Shown here piece after piece: positions 63,929-64,000 of a stretch of 64,000 bases of DNA; the stretch's first letter is position 1; every line of letters starts with the position of its first letter. Under the pieces are notes generated by a model that saw only the letters and a list, made by a program, of their open reading frames with translations, had not been told where the DNA came from and did not search any database. Origin of the DNA: a virus; IMG/VR virus record IMGVR_UViG_3300047550_002546, positions 1 through 64,000 of that record; one strand, given 5' to 3'. A program made the translations under genes and the position numbers.

Positions 63929-64000
63929 TGTGGCAAGCTCGCTTCCCTGTGTTCTGGGCGTTTAATTTCCGGTTCGTCGTGGTGTCGCACAAACCATCGA
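63925..64000 (-). CDS. End of a gene running off the window
   Basis: A frame enters from beyond 64000 and stops with TGA at 63925, overlapping the next ATG (ATGA). Only about 24 residues are visible (WFVRHHDEPEIKRPEHRE), too few to name. Confidence 0.45.
   Translation of the reverse strand, partial: RWFVRHHDEPEIKRPEHREASLPQ

Noticed and set aside
1-64000. Integrase, transposase, rRNA or complete lysis cassette
   Set aside because: No tyrosine or serine recombinase motif, transposase, rRNA or recognisable endolysin was found in the reading frames. Small membrane proteins alone do not prove lysis genes.

Overview
The window is a stretch of a tailed double-stranded DNA phage genome (or a prophage of that type). 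Terminase, portal, prohead protease, major capsid, head-tail, tail-tube-like, tape-measure, fibre, replication and nucleotide/DNA-modification genes can be read directly, and almost all of the DNA is coding, with ATGA, GTGA or TAATG overlaps between neighbours. No integrase, rRNA, CRISPR array or insertion sequence was found. Several proteins hint at a planctomycete host: an amino-terminal piece of a RimI-type acetyltransferase, a DUF1580-like small helix-turn-helix protein, and a Cys-rich glycosyltransferase. The host assignment is inference. Both ends of the window cut through genes, so it is part of a longer molecule.

Layout. 1-6.9 kb (+): end of a large unknown protein, then a dense run of small genes (zinc-binding proteins, a papain/C39-like cysteine peptidase, a KOW-like protein, the RimI-like fragment). 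6.8-9.7 kb (-): small genes ending in an R2K-type ATP-grasp enzyme. 10.0-11.5 kb: one + gene, a two-way terminator and a - cluster with a GNAT-like protein, an excisionase-like HTH and a zinc ribbon. 11.6-17.1 kb (+): large terminase, a lone nucleotidyltransferase, an Rmf-like protein, a HAD phosphatase. 17.1-19.7 kb (-): XRE-type and DUF1580-like regulators and small proteins. 19.9-32.8 kb (+): protease/scaffold, decoration protein, major capsid protein, head completion, tail tube, fibres and a tailspike. 32.8-34.6 kb (-): an inserted ParB-like pair and an odd tRNA-like element. 34.7-40.0 kb (+): tape measure, tail protein, a tail-assembly chaperone with a probable -1 frameshift, portal. 40.0-41.5 kb (-): a two-gene cassette flanked by a duplicated piece of the portal gene end. 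41.6-48.7 kb: membrane and secreted proteins, glycosyltransferase, a 998-residue Cys-rich appendage protein, a triple zinc-repeat HNH protein. 49.3-55.2 kb (+): DnaN-type sliding clamp, SNF2-like helicase, DNA methyltransferase, DUF1643. 55.2-64 kb (-): RusA, HNH nuclease, C5-cytosine methyltransferase, deoxyribosyltransferase-like protein, DnaB, replication organiser, nuclease.

The strongest unnamed signal is regulatory. A 19-bp dyad, GAAGTT-N7-AACTTC, appears 20 times, next to the first gene of transcription units on both strands and in early and late modules alike. In many copies a sigma70-like -10 hexamer lies inside it. It looks like a genome-wide operator/promoter network run by one regulator. 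Other notable points are the frameshift in the tail chaperone gene, a circularly permuted fibre protein, a 27-repeat fibre fused to a second copy of a head-tail protein, a DnaJ-type zinc finger inside the terminase, and a tRNA-like element with a duplicated D-arm.
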